From Corbicula japonica (Eukaryota > Mollusca > Bivalvia > Venerida > Cyrenidae), in contig JAZAYU010000009.1 of assembly GCA_038501625.1 (NCBI GenBank), positions 8,174,396 to 8,238,395 of the forward strand: a stretch of DNA of 64,000 nucleotides, written 5' to 3'. The translations under genes and the position numbers were made by a program. The notes beneath the pieces were generated by a model. That model was not told the DNA's origin and made no database searches. It worked only from the letters and a program-made list of their open reading frames with translations. Position 1 is the stretch's first letter, and each line of letters opens with the position of its first letter. Shown piece after piece: positions 11,979 to 22,957 of the stretch.

Positions 11979-14900
11979 TTAATGAGTTTCTATACTCCTT
12001 ATTTTTTTTAGTCTTTGTGCCTCCACCCAAATCTTGTCCTTTATGTTAGTCATTTCCATCCATCGGACTCTAAGCCTGAGGTCGGCGGCTAATTTTTGGT
12101 GAATGGCCATTAAGGTGTTTTTTTTGGACATTAAGCAGGACAGCTCGATGTCGTATTTCCAGTCGTTCTGGAAATCCTTGACCGCTGCAGCGGACCATTC
12201 ACCCCTAACGCCAGTTTTATATAGGACTTCTGTGAGACTTTCATATACTGTAGACTCATGTCCTACCATCACTGACTTGGCCGAACATTCTTCAATGTCA
12301 TCAAATGCCCCGGGGAGGCCCGATACCCATTCCCCCACTCTGGACTTTGCTGGGGGATTACTGGACAAGGACCCAGGTGCGGACTTAACTGGGGAAATAT
12401 TGGATATGTCCACACCAGAAAAGGACCCAGGTGCGGACTTGACTGGGGAATTATTGGAAAGCGACCCAGGTGCTCCAGTACCTACCTAGCTATCAACGCT
12501 AGGGTTTGGTGAGGAAGGGACGGGCATAGGGACACCCTCGCCAGACTCAAGTGGTTGGGGACAGGGGGTGCAAGCTAATGGGGTGGGGCTAAGGGTGGGG
12601 TAAGCGGCTGTCGAGCAATATTCAAACGCTTCTATACAGGGGACAGAATCGTTAGATGAATGGATGGGGCTGGGGTTGGGATTGGGAGCTGTTTCTACCC
12701 TCGAAGAACGTAAAGGGGTGGGGTTAGGAGCATCTATGGTGGAGCTATCGCTGTTGCAGGCATAATCTGGAGCTAACAACATTACGAATTCAACAGCGAA
12801 TTTTGCCCCAGTGGTATGATCGTAAATAGCCTTCTTAACGGCCACAGAGTGCTTTAACTGCTTGGCATTTTTTTCCCGAAACTCTGGGAACCGTTGTCCA
12901 AATACGGTTGCTATTCTTTTCCAATCCTATTACCTGTGCTATTGAAGTGACCATACTTAAGCAGAAACCCTGTTCTTTTCCATGTCTTATTATGTTCGTA
13001 ACAGATGCAGCTGGAATTGAACGCTACGCCATCTGCTGACACGAACGGATATTGTGCATCCGGGTGACAGCTTTTAACAAAGGAAATAAGGTTTAACAGG
13101 GCCTTATGTTCTCGCTGTGTCAGCGGAATCTGGAATGCCCCTGCCAAAGAGGTCTTGTGGTCAGACAAGCTGACCACAAAAGAGGTTCGGTCTCCAACTT
13201 TATTTTTTTCAGCCCCCTCAATCTCGTTTATGGTGGCACCTGCCACAGCCCCTGCCCGGGCTCCACTATTCATGATCATGCGCGAAATCAAATATGCCCT
13301 GTCTTCTAAATTTACATTTGATACACCAATGGCCATCCCTTTGATAGCCTTGACCATTATCGGATTGCTAATAAAGTCGTTTGGATCAAACCAGAGAAGC
13401 TATGGCCATTTAGTGTTTTGTCGTCTTAAGGCGTTCTTTTTAATTTCTCGGCCTAGCACTTTCCGCACACCCCTAGTATTATCTCTTAGACTGTTAACAA
13501 ATCCTTCGGTGACCTTATTAGTATATTGCAGGAACACTGATTAGAAAGTGATGTGTTTTTCTTCCAGCTCTCACCTTTTTCATAGTGTGCGTTTAAACGC
13601 TGAATGGAGGGGCCTAAATAGACAATCCTGTCTGAAACGGAGATGTTTGGCGACGTCGAGTTCGGAAATGTCTTCGGCAGTAGCCGAAACGTTCTCCAGA
13701 ACTAATTGGAATTGATTGTAGCAAACATTTTTAATCGTTATTTTTTACATTACTCTATAATATTGTTATCGATTTCTTCAAAGAAGAAACATTTTTACAA
13801 GTAACTTATAATGTTTTAAATAAAAAATATTTGCCAAAAGTTTGTTATCCCAAGGCGTGACGTCATTTTCCCGGTAATACCAAAATAGCGCACAGAGCTA
13901 GCAGTGGTAGATTTGTGAAAAGAAAAACATCAAAACCAACCATTAAATGTAAACAAAAAGATCATAATTACTCTTCTTCATCAATTTTCAACAATTTTAT
14001 TATAAACACCGACATTCTTCCAAAAACTGCAAGCGGTACATCGTGGAAAGATGGACGAAGAATAATTGATCTTGGATTTCTAATGAATCAGTTGGAGTAA
14101 AACTGCATTAAAACATTTAAAAAATAAAAATATTTAAGTTATATAGTCAACATATACACATACAGAAGTCAGTTTAAATGGGATCTATACAAGATTTGTA
14201 AAACAAAAAGGTTTTGTGCGAAATTGTGATGGAAAATGATTTTCACCTGTTGTTGTTGTTGTTGTTTTTTTCTCAGAAAAACATGGAATAGACAATTTAA
14301 AAGCTTATATTAAAAAAACTACAAGTTGAAAGTCTGTAATAATTTGCAACATGATTGGTATATGTATATAGCAAATTTTGATATGCATTTTGTAAATGTA
14401 CTGGTATTATTAAATTTTTTAGAGACTTTGAAAGTTTGTGTATGTTTTTGTGTCAAGGAAATTTTCCGAGGGGGGTATAGATGTATTTTTAAAGTAAAAT
14501 CATCTAAATGATAGTAATTAAGTAATATAAATTGTTTCTTTTTAATGTTTAGGCTTATACCCAACAAGTAACACCATTGGTGCTAAAATATATTATAGTT
14601 TTTTGAATCTCAAAATTAGATTTTTTAGCAATAACCACTTGTAAAAAATGGACCTGGGACGAGGCGAGGGGTCCACCCTATTCATATGCGATTTTTTCCG
14701 AAATGAGATGGTGGAATTGTTTCATATTTCATTTTTTTCATTTGATATATGAGGTTAATCACTATGGACATGCTTATTTAAGGATTAATAATAACATTTT
14801 TTAGGCCCCTCTTACCTTAAGATTCAAACACTTTTGGGGGCAATCATGGCTCTTCGTGAAAGTGAGAAATTTTTCTACGCGCCTAGAGTACTGAGCTGCG

Positions 14901-15636
14901 TGGCGTTTTGCCACCTTTCCCCCAATGTCACTTTTCAGGTAGTCATACCATTGCGCTGTGAGGGTGCTGAGACCAGTGGGGCGAGCATCTTCCTTACTTG
15001 GTGGCATAGACTCTTCCTCAGAACTGTATGAAGTGGTCGAAAATTTTGCTGACAAATCGTCAAGAGCCGGACTTATAGGGGCTGGGGAAACAAGTTTTCT
15101 CTGCGCTGAGGTCTTATGAATTATGGGACGGGTCAATGTAGGGGGTGGGGACAAAGGATGCTTACCTGGTACACTGCGGGGTATGGGTCGGGACAAAGAC
15201 TTGGTGTTAGTCAATGAACTTGACTGGGAGGGACAGGCAGGTTTATGTCTATGTGATGATTCAGACTCAAACTCCTGAAAATCAAAGCGATCACTGACCG
15301 GGCTAGGGGGGTTTGTGTTCCGGTCGGGACTGACCAGTCCATATCTTTCACCTTAATAGCCTCTTCTGCGGCTCTCTGAGCCTGGCTGCTGCTGTAACAA
15401 TGACAGTTCCGAAGGTGAATTGTCACTTCTGCAATAATTGCATGGCAGTCCTCAACAGGGCATACCATGTAATCTAGCCCGCGATACTGCAAATGCCCGT
15501 CAAGCAAGGCATAGTTTGGCCCTAGCCGACAATTATAAGTGCTTTCTAACTCGGCCATGTGCATGGACTTAACGTGCGGGGTCATTATTTTCACATCCTG
15601 CCCACACCCAGGGCACTTGTGTAACCTTCTAACCAT
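11979..15636 (-). pseudogene. Zinc-finger tyrosine recombinase gene (two exons, decayed)
   Basis: Exon 1 (15636-14816): two C2H2-like fingers (CPGC...H...H near residues 8-27; C..C...H..H near residues 79-96), a Ser/Pro-rich linker, then a core-binding helix region (STLTAQWYDYLKSDIGG). It ends at donor AAG|GTAAGA. Exon 2 starts at 13513 in the same phase. Catalytic parts seen: Arg in MNSGARAGAV, the beta-hairpin Lys in LSDHKTSLAG, a later Arg (NRI), His in KQLKHSVAV and Tyr in AIYD. A Pro/Ser tail and three SPVKSAPGS-type repeats follow. Breaks: frame change at a G6 run (15306-15311), TAG at 13402-13400, an indel near 12925, and TAG at 12488-12486. It resembles DNA-integrating recombinases of eukaryotic mobile elements (Crypton- or DIRS-related). 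No reverse transcriptase was seen nearby. Confidence 0.6.
13858..14100 (+). CDS. Possible first exon of a MULE-like protein with CRE-type promoter
   Basis: A palindromic TGACGTCA lies at about 13859-13866. Downstream, a short frame (no ATG at its left edge; GTG near 13915) encodes a Lys-rich start and ends with TSWKDGRRIIDLGFLMNQLE, followed by a possible donor GA|GTAAAA. The GRRIIDL word resembles the N-terminus of Mutator-like transposase-domain proteins common in invertebrates, and a similar word occurs at 46.5 kb. It lies inside the intron of the recombinase gene on the other strand. No second exon was found. Confidence 0.3.
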
Positions 15637-15827
15637 TACTACAATCTAAACTACTAGAACTACAATCAAAATAATGTACTCTAAGTTGATATAGAAATCA
15701 CGTCTTTTTACGCTAAAATTCAGACAAAGAGTGATTTTTCCTATATGAATACCTAATAATAGAACAATGTATTGCGCGCTGTACAGCTGTGTGACGTAAA
15801 AATTGTTAAACGTTCACAAATCGTCCG

Positions 15828-15848
15828 ATTCTATTTATACATTGGCAA
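15828..15848 (-). promoter_or_regulatory. Candidate core promoter of the recombinase gene
   Basis: On the minus strand GCCAATGTATAAATAG places a CCAAT word directly before a TATAAATAG box about 195 bp upstream of the ATG at 15636. A start of transcription near 15800 would give a leader of about 165 bases. Sequence-only inference. Confidence 0.4.
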
Positions 15849-16104
15849 ATCGTATGCAAAACGTTTCAGAAACGTTCTCCAAACCTTCGTGGCTTAAATC
15901 TAAAAATAGAATGCAACTCCTCACTGTTTGCTCTGCTAAATATAACACTTTATTAAATATTCCCAAACTGAAGTAAAACGTTCGCATCTCGTGCCTTTTC
16001 TATAGATTCGCAAAACGTGTGTAAAAAATTTTGGTAATGCAGGAAAACAATATTCTTATTATAGAAATTCTAATCATAGAAATAATAATAAAAATGTGCC
16101 AAGA

Positions 16105-16316
16105 ATACCTAATCCTTTACTTCATATACATTCTAAGCATTTACGAACGGTGTAGATCCAGATCTGCCGGCACAAACATGCCATCTGATCAGGATCTGCA
16201 CTTGTCACATTTTTTGTTCTGGATCTACACTGGTCACAGATGCCATCTGATCAGGATCTGCACTAGTCGAATTGTTTGATCTGGATCTACACTGATCACA
16301 CATGCGTAAAAATGTC
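16105..16316. repeat. GATCCAGATCAGCC palindromic MITE
   Basis: Contains GTAGATCCAGATCTGCC and two internal CCATCTGATCAGGATCTGCA units. With its right flank (CTTAAAGGCCTTTATATA) and TATA block 2 it forms a segment repeated at 18255-18535. Confidence 0.7.
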
Positions 16317-16385
16317 AGTAAAAAAAACCAATACTTAGAAACCAGAACCTCTTAAAGGCCTTTATATAGCAATGATATCATAATG

Positions 16386-16548
16386 CTAACCCTTAACCCA
16401 GGGTTACTATATGAAGGCCCCGTAACCCATCATAAACTAAGGCCCCGTAGGTACTATACAGAGGCCCCGTAACCCATCATATACAAAGGCCCCGTTGGTA
16501 CTATATAAAGGCCCCGTAACCAATCATATACAAAGGCCCTGTCACTAT
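16386..16548. repeat. TATA-rich ~49-bp tandem repeat, block 2
   Basis: Three units beginning ACCCAGGGTTACTATATGAA, same orientation as block 1, directly followed by the 350-bp satellite. Confidence 0.75.
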
Positions 16549-16550
16549 TC

Positions 16551-18258
16551 CTATTGTTAAACATTACGTCGTCCTATATCTCCGCCATTTTATGAACAGT
16601 AGTCATGTTTTATATACCATTTTAATCTCAAGATCGAGATCTAAAAAATATTCTGCACACTTGTAGAGATCGCACCAAAGTAATCCAGGTTAAAACGATG
16701 AAGGATGGCTTTTATGCGAGGTTGGTCTCGGTTTCTGAATCTTTTTTCTTTAAAATAGAGACATATCTTAAAGGTAAACATACATGTTTTCGAAGGTTTG
16801 AATTCCGGTTCCAACCATGTATGGATTGCTTGGCCAGCTTAAAAGACTTTACAGATCCAAGCCTCTGTAATTGCGCAGATATGCAGAATATGGATTTGTT
16901 CTATTGGTAAACATTACATCGTCCAATATCTCCGCCATTTTGTGAACAGTAGTAATGTTTTATATACCATTTCAATGGCAAGAACAAGATCTAAAAATTA
17001 TTCTGCATGCTTGAAAAAATCGCACAAAGCAATCCAGGTTACAGCGATAAAAGGATGGCTTTTATGCGAGGTTGGTCTCGGATCTGATATCTTTTTTCTT
17101 TAAAATAGAGACATATCTTAAAGGTAAACATACATGTTTTCGAAGGTTTAAATTTCGGTTCCAACCATGTATGGATTGCTTGGCCAGCTTAGAAGACTTT
17201 ACAGATCCAAGCCTCCATAATTGCACATATATGCAGAATATGGATTTGTTCTATTGTTAAACATTACATCGTCCTATATCTCCGCCATTTGTTGAACAGT
17301 AGTCATGTTTTATATACCATTTTAATCGCAAGAACGAGATCTAAAAATTATTCTGCATGCTTGAAGAGATTGCACAAAAGCAATCCAGGCTACAGCAATA
17401 AAAGTAGGGCTTTATCCGAGATTGGTCTCAGTTTCTGATATCTTTTTTCTTTAAAATAGAGACATATCTTAAAAGTAAACATACATGTTTTCGAAGGTTT
17501 AAATTCCGGTTCCAACCATGTATGGATTGCTTGGTCAGCTTAGAAGACTTTACAGATCCAAGCCTCCGTAATTGCACATATATGCAGAATATGGATTTGT
17601 TCTCTTGTTAAATATTACATCGTCCTATATCTCCGCCATTTTATGAACAGTAGTCATGTTTTATATACCATTTTAATCGCAGGAACAAGATCTAAAAATT
17701 ATTCTGCATGCTTGAAGAGATCGCACAAAAGCAATCCAGTTAAAACGATAAAGGATGGCTTTAATGCGAGGTTGGTCTTGGATCTGATATCTTTTTTCTT
17801 TAAAATAGAGACATATCTTAAAGGTAAACATACATGTTTTCGAAGGTTTAAATTCCGGTTCCAACCATGTATGGATTGCTTGGTCAGCTTAGAAGACTTT
17901 ACAGATCCAAGCCTCCGTAATTGCACATATATGCAGAATATGGATTTGTTATCTTGTTAAACATTACGTCGTTCCTATATCTCCGCCTTTTTATGAACAG
18001 TAGTCATGTTTTATATACCATTTTAATCGCAAGAACGAGATCTAAAAATTATTCTGCATGCTTGAAGAGATTGCACAAAAGCAATCCAGGTTAAAACGAT
18101 AAAAGGATGGCTTTTATGCGTGATTGGTCTCGGATCTGATATCTTTTTTCTTTAAAATTTAATTGCACATATATGCAGAATATGGATTTGTTCTCTTGTT
18201 AAACATTACGTCGTCCTATATCTCCGCCATTTTATGAACAGTAGTCATGTTTTATATA
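16551..18258. repeat. 350-bp satellite, about 4.9 copies
   Basis: The word ACATTACGTCGTCCTATATC and its variants recur at 16561, 16911, 17261, 17612, 17961 and 18202. The period is 349-351 bp except the last unit, which is shortened to about 241 bp by an internal deletion. The open frames in it (for example FFFKIETYLKGKHTCFRRF) repeat with the units and are by-products. Units differ by only a few changes. Confidence 0.9.
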
Positions 18259-18432
18259 TGAACGGTGTAGATCCAGATCAGCCGGCACATTCATGTCATC
18301 TGGTCAGGAACTGCACTAGTCGCATTTTTTTATCTGGATCTACACTGGTCACAGATGCCATCTGATCAGGATCTGCACTAGTCGCATTTTTTGATTTGGA
18401 TCTACACTGGTTAAGCATGCGTAAAAATGTCA
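18255..18432. repeat. GATCCAGATCAGCC palindromic MITE
   Basis: Near copy of the unit at 16105-16316, with GAACGGTGTAGATCCAGATC at its left edge and CATGCGTAAAAATGTCAGT at its right. Confidence 0.7.
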
Positions 18433-18479
18433 GTCAAAAAAGCCCATACTTAGAAAGCAGAAACTCTTAAAGGCCTTTA

Positions 18480-18535
18480 TATATTAACCCAGGGTTACTA
18501 TATAAAGGCTTCTCATACAAAGGCACCAGATAATT
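18480..18535. repeat. TATA-rich repeat, block 3 (single unit)
   Basis: One unit, TTAACCCAGGGTTACTATAT, then AAAGGC. It ends the segment duplicated on both sides of the satellite. Confidence 0.65.
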
Positions 18536-18590
18536 TACACTCTCATATCAAATAGGCATGTGTACCGGTTGGCCACTTAGCATTGGCCAC

Positions 18591-19100
18591 TTAACATACT
18601 AAGTGTTCACCCTTGCGCCACGATGAGGCCGGTACACAGGCAAGGGGTGGACCCTGGGACAATTTCCCCGGGTCCGAATCAAGGGAATCAAGGGAATCAC
18701 TGGCTGAATTAACTAGCCAAATCACAACAAAAAACAAGAACAAAGAACTGAACCATAGAGCTGAACAACCTCTAGCCACACCACTGTCGGACGACACACT
18801 GCTATGTGGGTGTGATGATCCCGATGACGATGTGGGCGAGGACGTCAAACTAGACGCTGGTGACGGGTGTAGCGGCAGCGGAGGCGCGTGCATAGCATTT
18901 ATCTGTGGATTGGCGTTTATAAACAGGCTGAAGAAGATGACCTGTGCAGCCAAGTCTATTTCAGCCTGTGTAAAGAAGCCAAAGCCACTGTAACCGTACA
19001 CGGTCATCTCACAAACATCGAACTCCCAAACAGTCACAAACTGTTCTAGGAAATTGAAATCTGCGAGGTCAACTACAATGATAGCTCTTGGTACGTCCAT
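18591..19100 (-). CDS. Unrecognised 169-codon ORF with a TM segment
   Basis: Starts at ATG 19100. A TATATATAAGG box lies 32-44 bases upstream, so the leader would be very short. The product has a hydrophobic-mixed N-terminal half (MDVPRAIIVVDLADFNFLEQ), a Pro/Ser-rich middle near residues 75-105, one predicted membrane helix (ALWFSSLFLFFVVIWLV, about residues 116-132) and an acidic Ser-rich tail. I recognise no family. TATA-repeat blocks lie on both sides, so it may belong to the same mobile unit as the recombinase. The overlapping plus-strand frame (18613-18993) is the competing reading, but it has no upstream TATA and looks less protein-like. Confidence 0.35.
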   Translation of the reverse strand: MDVPRAIIVVDLADFNFLEQFVTVWEFDVCEMTVYGYSGFGFFTQAEIDLAAQVIFFSLFINANPQINAMHAPPLPLHPSPASSLTSSPTSSSGSSHPHSSVSSDSGVARGCSALWFSSLFLFFVVIWLVNSASDSLDSLDSDPGKLSQGPPLACVPASSWRKGEHLVC

Positions 19101-19224
19101 GATAACAAATAAGGGAATTGAATGAATCTTTCCTTATATATAACAAATAAAGGCTGAAAATCTCGCCTAATATCATAGAAATGGAAGAATACATTTTAAA
19201 GGGTAAGCAGGTTGATAAATGAAG

Positions 19225-19445
19225 GCCTTTGTTTAGGTGGTACTATATAAAGGCCCCCCCCCCCCCAAATAATTAACCCTGGGTTACTATATAAAGGCCT
19301 TCTCATACAAAGGCCCTAGATATTTTAGACGCATTTCCAAGACCAAAATGAAGGCCTTTTTATAGGAAGTACTATATAAAGGCCCCCAATAATTAACCCA
19401 AGGGTTACTATGTAAAGGCCTTCTCATACAAAGGCCCTAGATATA
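19225..19445. repeat. TATA-rich repeat, block 4
   Basis: Two longer units with GGTACTATATAAAGGCCCCC and GGGTTACTATATAAAGG, separated by ATGAAGGCCTTT. Family H core sequence resumes right after it. Confidence 0.7.
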
Positions 19446-19512
19446 TTAAAATCTTGTCCATGCTTTATCTTTAAAATCGCTTATTTTTGGTCCAGTTATG
19501 GGCTTTATCACT

Positions 19513-19590
19513 TAACCCTAACACTAAGGTCTTTAACCCTAACCCTAAGGTCTTTATCTAACCCTAATCCTAATTACTAAACCCTAGCGG
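19513..19590. repeat. Telomere-like CCCTAA repeats, second cluster
   Basis: Degenerate CCCTAA units with GGTCTTT spacers, following GTTATGGGCTTTATCACTTA, the same preceding context as at 10.2 and 33.86 kb. Confidence 0.7.
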
Positions 19591-19599
19591 TCTTAATTT

Positions 19600-21490
19600 T
19601 TATCCCATTTTCTTCAAACTTGGTCAGAATGTTTATCTCAATGATATCTAGGTCAAGTTAGTAACTGGGTCATGTGACCTTGAAAACTAGGTCACAAGGT
19701 CAAATTAAAGAAAAAGCTTGTCTGCACTCTAGCAGTGTTAATTTTGGTGCAATCTTCTTTTAACTTGGTCAGAAATTTTACCTCAATGAAATCTAGGTAC
19801 TAATTGTAACTGGGTCATGTGACCCTTAAAACTAGGTCACTAGATCAAATTAAAGAAAAAGCTTGTCAGCACTCTAGCGGTTTTAATTTTGTTGGGATCT
19901 TCTTCACACTTGGTCAGAATGTTCATCTCAATGATTTCTAGGTCAAGTTCGAAACTGGGTCATGTGACCTTGAAATCTAGGTCACTAGGTCAAATTATAG
20001 AAAAAGCTTGTCCTCACTCTAGCGGTCTTCATTTTGGTCAGATCTTCACACTTGATCAGAATGTTAATCTCAATGTAACTAGGTCATGTTTGAACTAGGT
20101 CATGTGACCTTGAAAACTAGGTCACCAGGTCAAATTAAAGAAAAAGCTTGTTCGCACTGTAGCAGTCTTAATTTTGGTCCGATCTTCTTCAAACTTGGTC
20201 AGAATGTCTATCTCTATGATATGTAGGTCAAGTTTGTAACTGGGTCATGTGACCCTTAAAACTAGATCACTAGGTAAAATTAAAGAAAAAGCTTCTTTGC
20301 ACTCTAGTGGTCTTAATTTTGGTGTCATCCTCTTTGAACTCGGTCAGAATGTTTATCTCAGTGACATCTAGGTCAAGTTTGAAACTGGGTCATGTGACCT
20401 TGAAATCTAGGTCACTAGGTCAAATTATAGAAAAAGCTTGTCCACACCCTAGTGGTCTTAATTTTGGTGCGATCTTCTTCAAACTTGGTTAAAATGTTTG
20501 TCTCAATAATATCTAGGTCAAGTTCGAAAGTGGGTCATGTGACCTTGAAAACTAGGTCACAAGGTCAAATGATAGAAACAGCTTCTCTGTACTCTTTAAC
20601 AGTCTTAATTTTGGTCTCATCTTCTTCAAACTTAGTCAGAATGTTAATCTCAATGATATCTAGGTCATGTTCATAACTGGGTCACGTGACCTTGAAAACT
20701 AGGTCACTAGGTCAAATTAAAGAAAAAAGCTTATTCACACACTTAAAGGTCTTAATTTTGTTGGCATCCTCTTTAAACTTGGTCAGAATGTTAATCTCAA
20801 TGATATCTAGGTCAGATGCTAAACTGGGTCATGTTACATGGTTACATCTGGTTCACTAGGTCAAATTATAGAAAAAGCTTGTCTGCACTCTAGCGGTCTT
20901 AATTTTGGTCAGATCGTCTGAAAACTTTGTAAAAATGTTTATCTCAATGACATCTAGGTCACTGGGTCATGTGACCTTAAAAACTAGGTCACAAGGTCAA
21001 ATTATAGAAAAAGCTCCTCTGTACTCTAACACTCTTAATTTTGGTGAGATCTTCTTCAAACATGGTAAGAATGTTTATCTCAATGATATCTAGGTCATGT
21101 TCGTAACTGGGTCGTGTGACCTTAAAAACTAGGTCACTAGGTCAAATTAAAGAAAAAGCTTGTAGCACTCTAGCAGTCTTAGTTATGGGCTGATCTTCTT
21201 CAAGCTTGGTCAGAATGTTTATCTCAATGATATCTAGTTCGAGTTCGAAACTGGGTCATGTGACCTTAAAAACTAGGCCACTAGGTCAACTTATAAAAAA
21301 AGCTTGTCAGCACTCTAGAGGTCTTAATTTTGGTCCTCTTTTTCAAGCTTGGTCAGAATGTTTATCTCAATGATATCTAGGTCAAGTTCTAGACTGGGCC
21401 ATGTGACCTTGAAAACTAGGTGACTACGTCAAGTTATAATAAAAGCTTGTCTGCACACTAGTGGTCTTAATTTTGGTCTGATCTTCACTT
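19600..21490 (+). repeat. Tandem array D, ~145-bp monomer, about 13 copies
   Basis: The unit core is CTTGGTCAGAATGTTTATCT ... TCTAGGTCAAGTTCGAAACT ... GGGTCATGTGACCTTGAAAA. It is clearly related to the core of element C at 34.6-37.0 kb (shared ACTTGGTCAG.ATGTTT and AAAAACTAGGTCAC). Copies vary by about 10-20% by eye. All open frames here are by-products of the repeat. Confidence 0.85.
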
Positions 21491-21623
21491 TCAAATACCA
21501 TAAGATCTTGGTTCCTTTCTTGAAATTGCAATATTGCATGACGGGTTCCAGAGTTATTGCCCTTGAAAGTGCAGAAATATACTATTTAGACCTTGTCTGC
21601 ACAATATCAGCTTCATTTTTTAT

Positions 21624-22957
21624 TAGCTCACCTGAGCACGAAGTGCTCATGGTGAGCTTTTGTGATCGCCTGATGTCCGTCGTCTGTCGTCCGTGCATGC
21701 GTGCGTCGTCAACTTTTTCTTCAAACGACTTCTTCTCCTGAACTCCTGGGCCAATCTTGCTGAAACTTGGCAGGAATGTTACTTGCATGAAGCTTTACCA
21801 AAATTGTTCAAATGGTTACGGTCCATTGCCTATCTAGGTCACAGAGGATAAAAATAGATTGTAAACATGAAATTTTTAAAAATCTTCTTCTCTGAAACCG
21901 TAAGGCCTAGAACTTTGATATTTGTTGTGTAGCATCACCTAGTGGTCCTCTACCAAGATTGTTAAAATTATAGCCCTGGGGTCAAAATTGGCCCCGCCCC
22001 AGGGGTCACTTATTTTACATAGACATTTATAGGAAAAACTTTAAAAATCTTCTTGTCTGAAACCACAAGGCCTAGAGCTTAGATATTTGGCATTTAGCAT
22101 CCTCTAGTGGAACTCTACAAAGTTTGTTCAAATTATTTCCCTGGGGTCAAAATTGGCCCCGCCCCAGGGGTCACTTCATTTTACATAGACTTATCTAGGA
22201 AAAACTTTAAAAATCTTCTTGTCTGAAACCACAAGGCTTAGAGCTTAGATATTTGGCATTTAGCACCCTCTAGTGGAACTCTACAAAGATTGTTCAAATT
22301 ATAGCCCTGGGGTCAAAATTGGCCCCGCCCCACGGGTCACTTCATTTTACAAAGACTTATATAGGAAAAACTTTAAAAATCTTCTTGTCTGAAACCACAA
22401 GGCCTAGAGCTTAGATATTTGGCATTTAGCATCCTCTAGTGGAACTCTACAAAGTTTGTTCAAATTATTTCCCTGGGGTCAAAATTGGCCCCGCCCTAGG
22501 GGTCACTTCACTTTTCATAGACTTATATAGGAAAAACTTTAAAAATCTTCTTGTCTGAAACCACAAGGCCTAGAGCTTAGATATTTGGCATTTAGCACCC
22601 TCTAGTGGAACTCTACAAAGATTGTACAAATTATTTCCCTGGGGTCAAAATTGGCCCCACCCCAGGGGTCACTTCATTTTACATAGACTTATATAGGAAA
22701 AAGTTTAAAAATCTTCTTGTCTGAAACCACAAGGCCTAGAGCTTAGATATTTGGCATTTAGCATCCTCTAGTAGAACTCTTCAAAGATTGTTCAAATTAT
22801 TTCCCAGGGGTCAAAATTGGCCCCACCCCAGGGGTCACTTCATTTCATAAAGACTTGTACAGGAAAAAACTTTAAAAATCTTCTTGTCTGAAACCTCAAG
22901 CTGAGAGTACTTTTCTACTCAGGTGAGCGATATAGGGCCATCATGGCCCTCTTGTTT
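21624..22957 (+). mobile_element. Tandem-core element, family A, copy 2
   Basis: Left arm AGCTCACCTGAGCACGAAGT with complementary GTGCTCATGGTGAGCT, then GTCCGTCGTCTGTCGTCC; right arm GGTGAGCGATATAGGGCC, hairpin GGGCCATCATGGCCC and CTCTTGTTT. The core has about six ~160-bp units without the higher-order part seen in copy 1. It interrupts the tail of array D: related words (GGTTCCAGAGTTAT..CCCTTGAAAG) lie at 21545 and 23038, on either side. Confidence 0.8.

Noticed and set aside
12103..12489. 128-codon plus-strand ORF
   Set aside because: It mirrors the Pro/Ser-rich tail and SPVKSAPGS repeats of the minus-strand recombinase gene, whose frame fits the larger gene structure.
16698..17960. Repeated ORFs containing FFFKIETYLKGKHTCF
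   Set aside because: They recur once per 350-bp satellite unit with stops between, so they are by-products of the satellite, not genes.
11979..19445. DIRS/Ngaro retrotransposon
   Set aside because: A tyrosine recombinase and direct repeats are present, but no reverse transcriptase or RNase H words were found on either strand of this block.
19889..21093. Several ORFs with SSS(N/K)LV(R/K)MF-type text
   Set aside because: Translations of array D monomers with no start context or conserved product.
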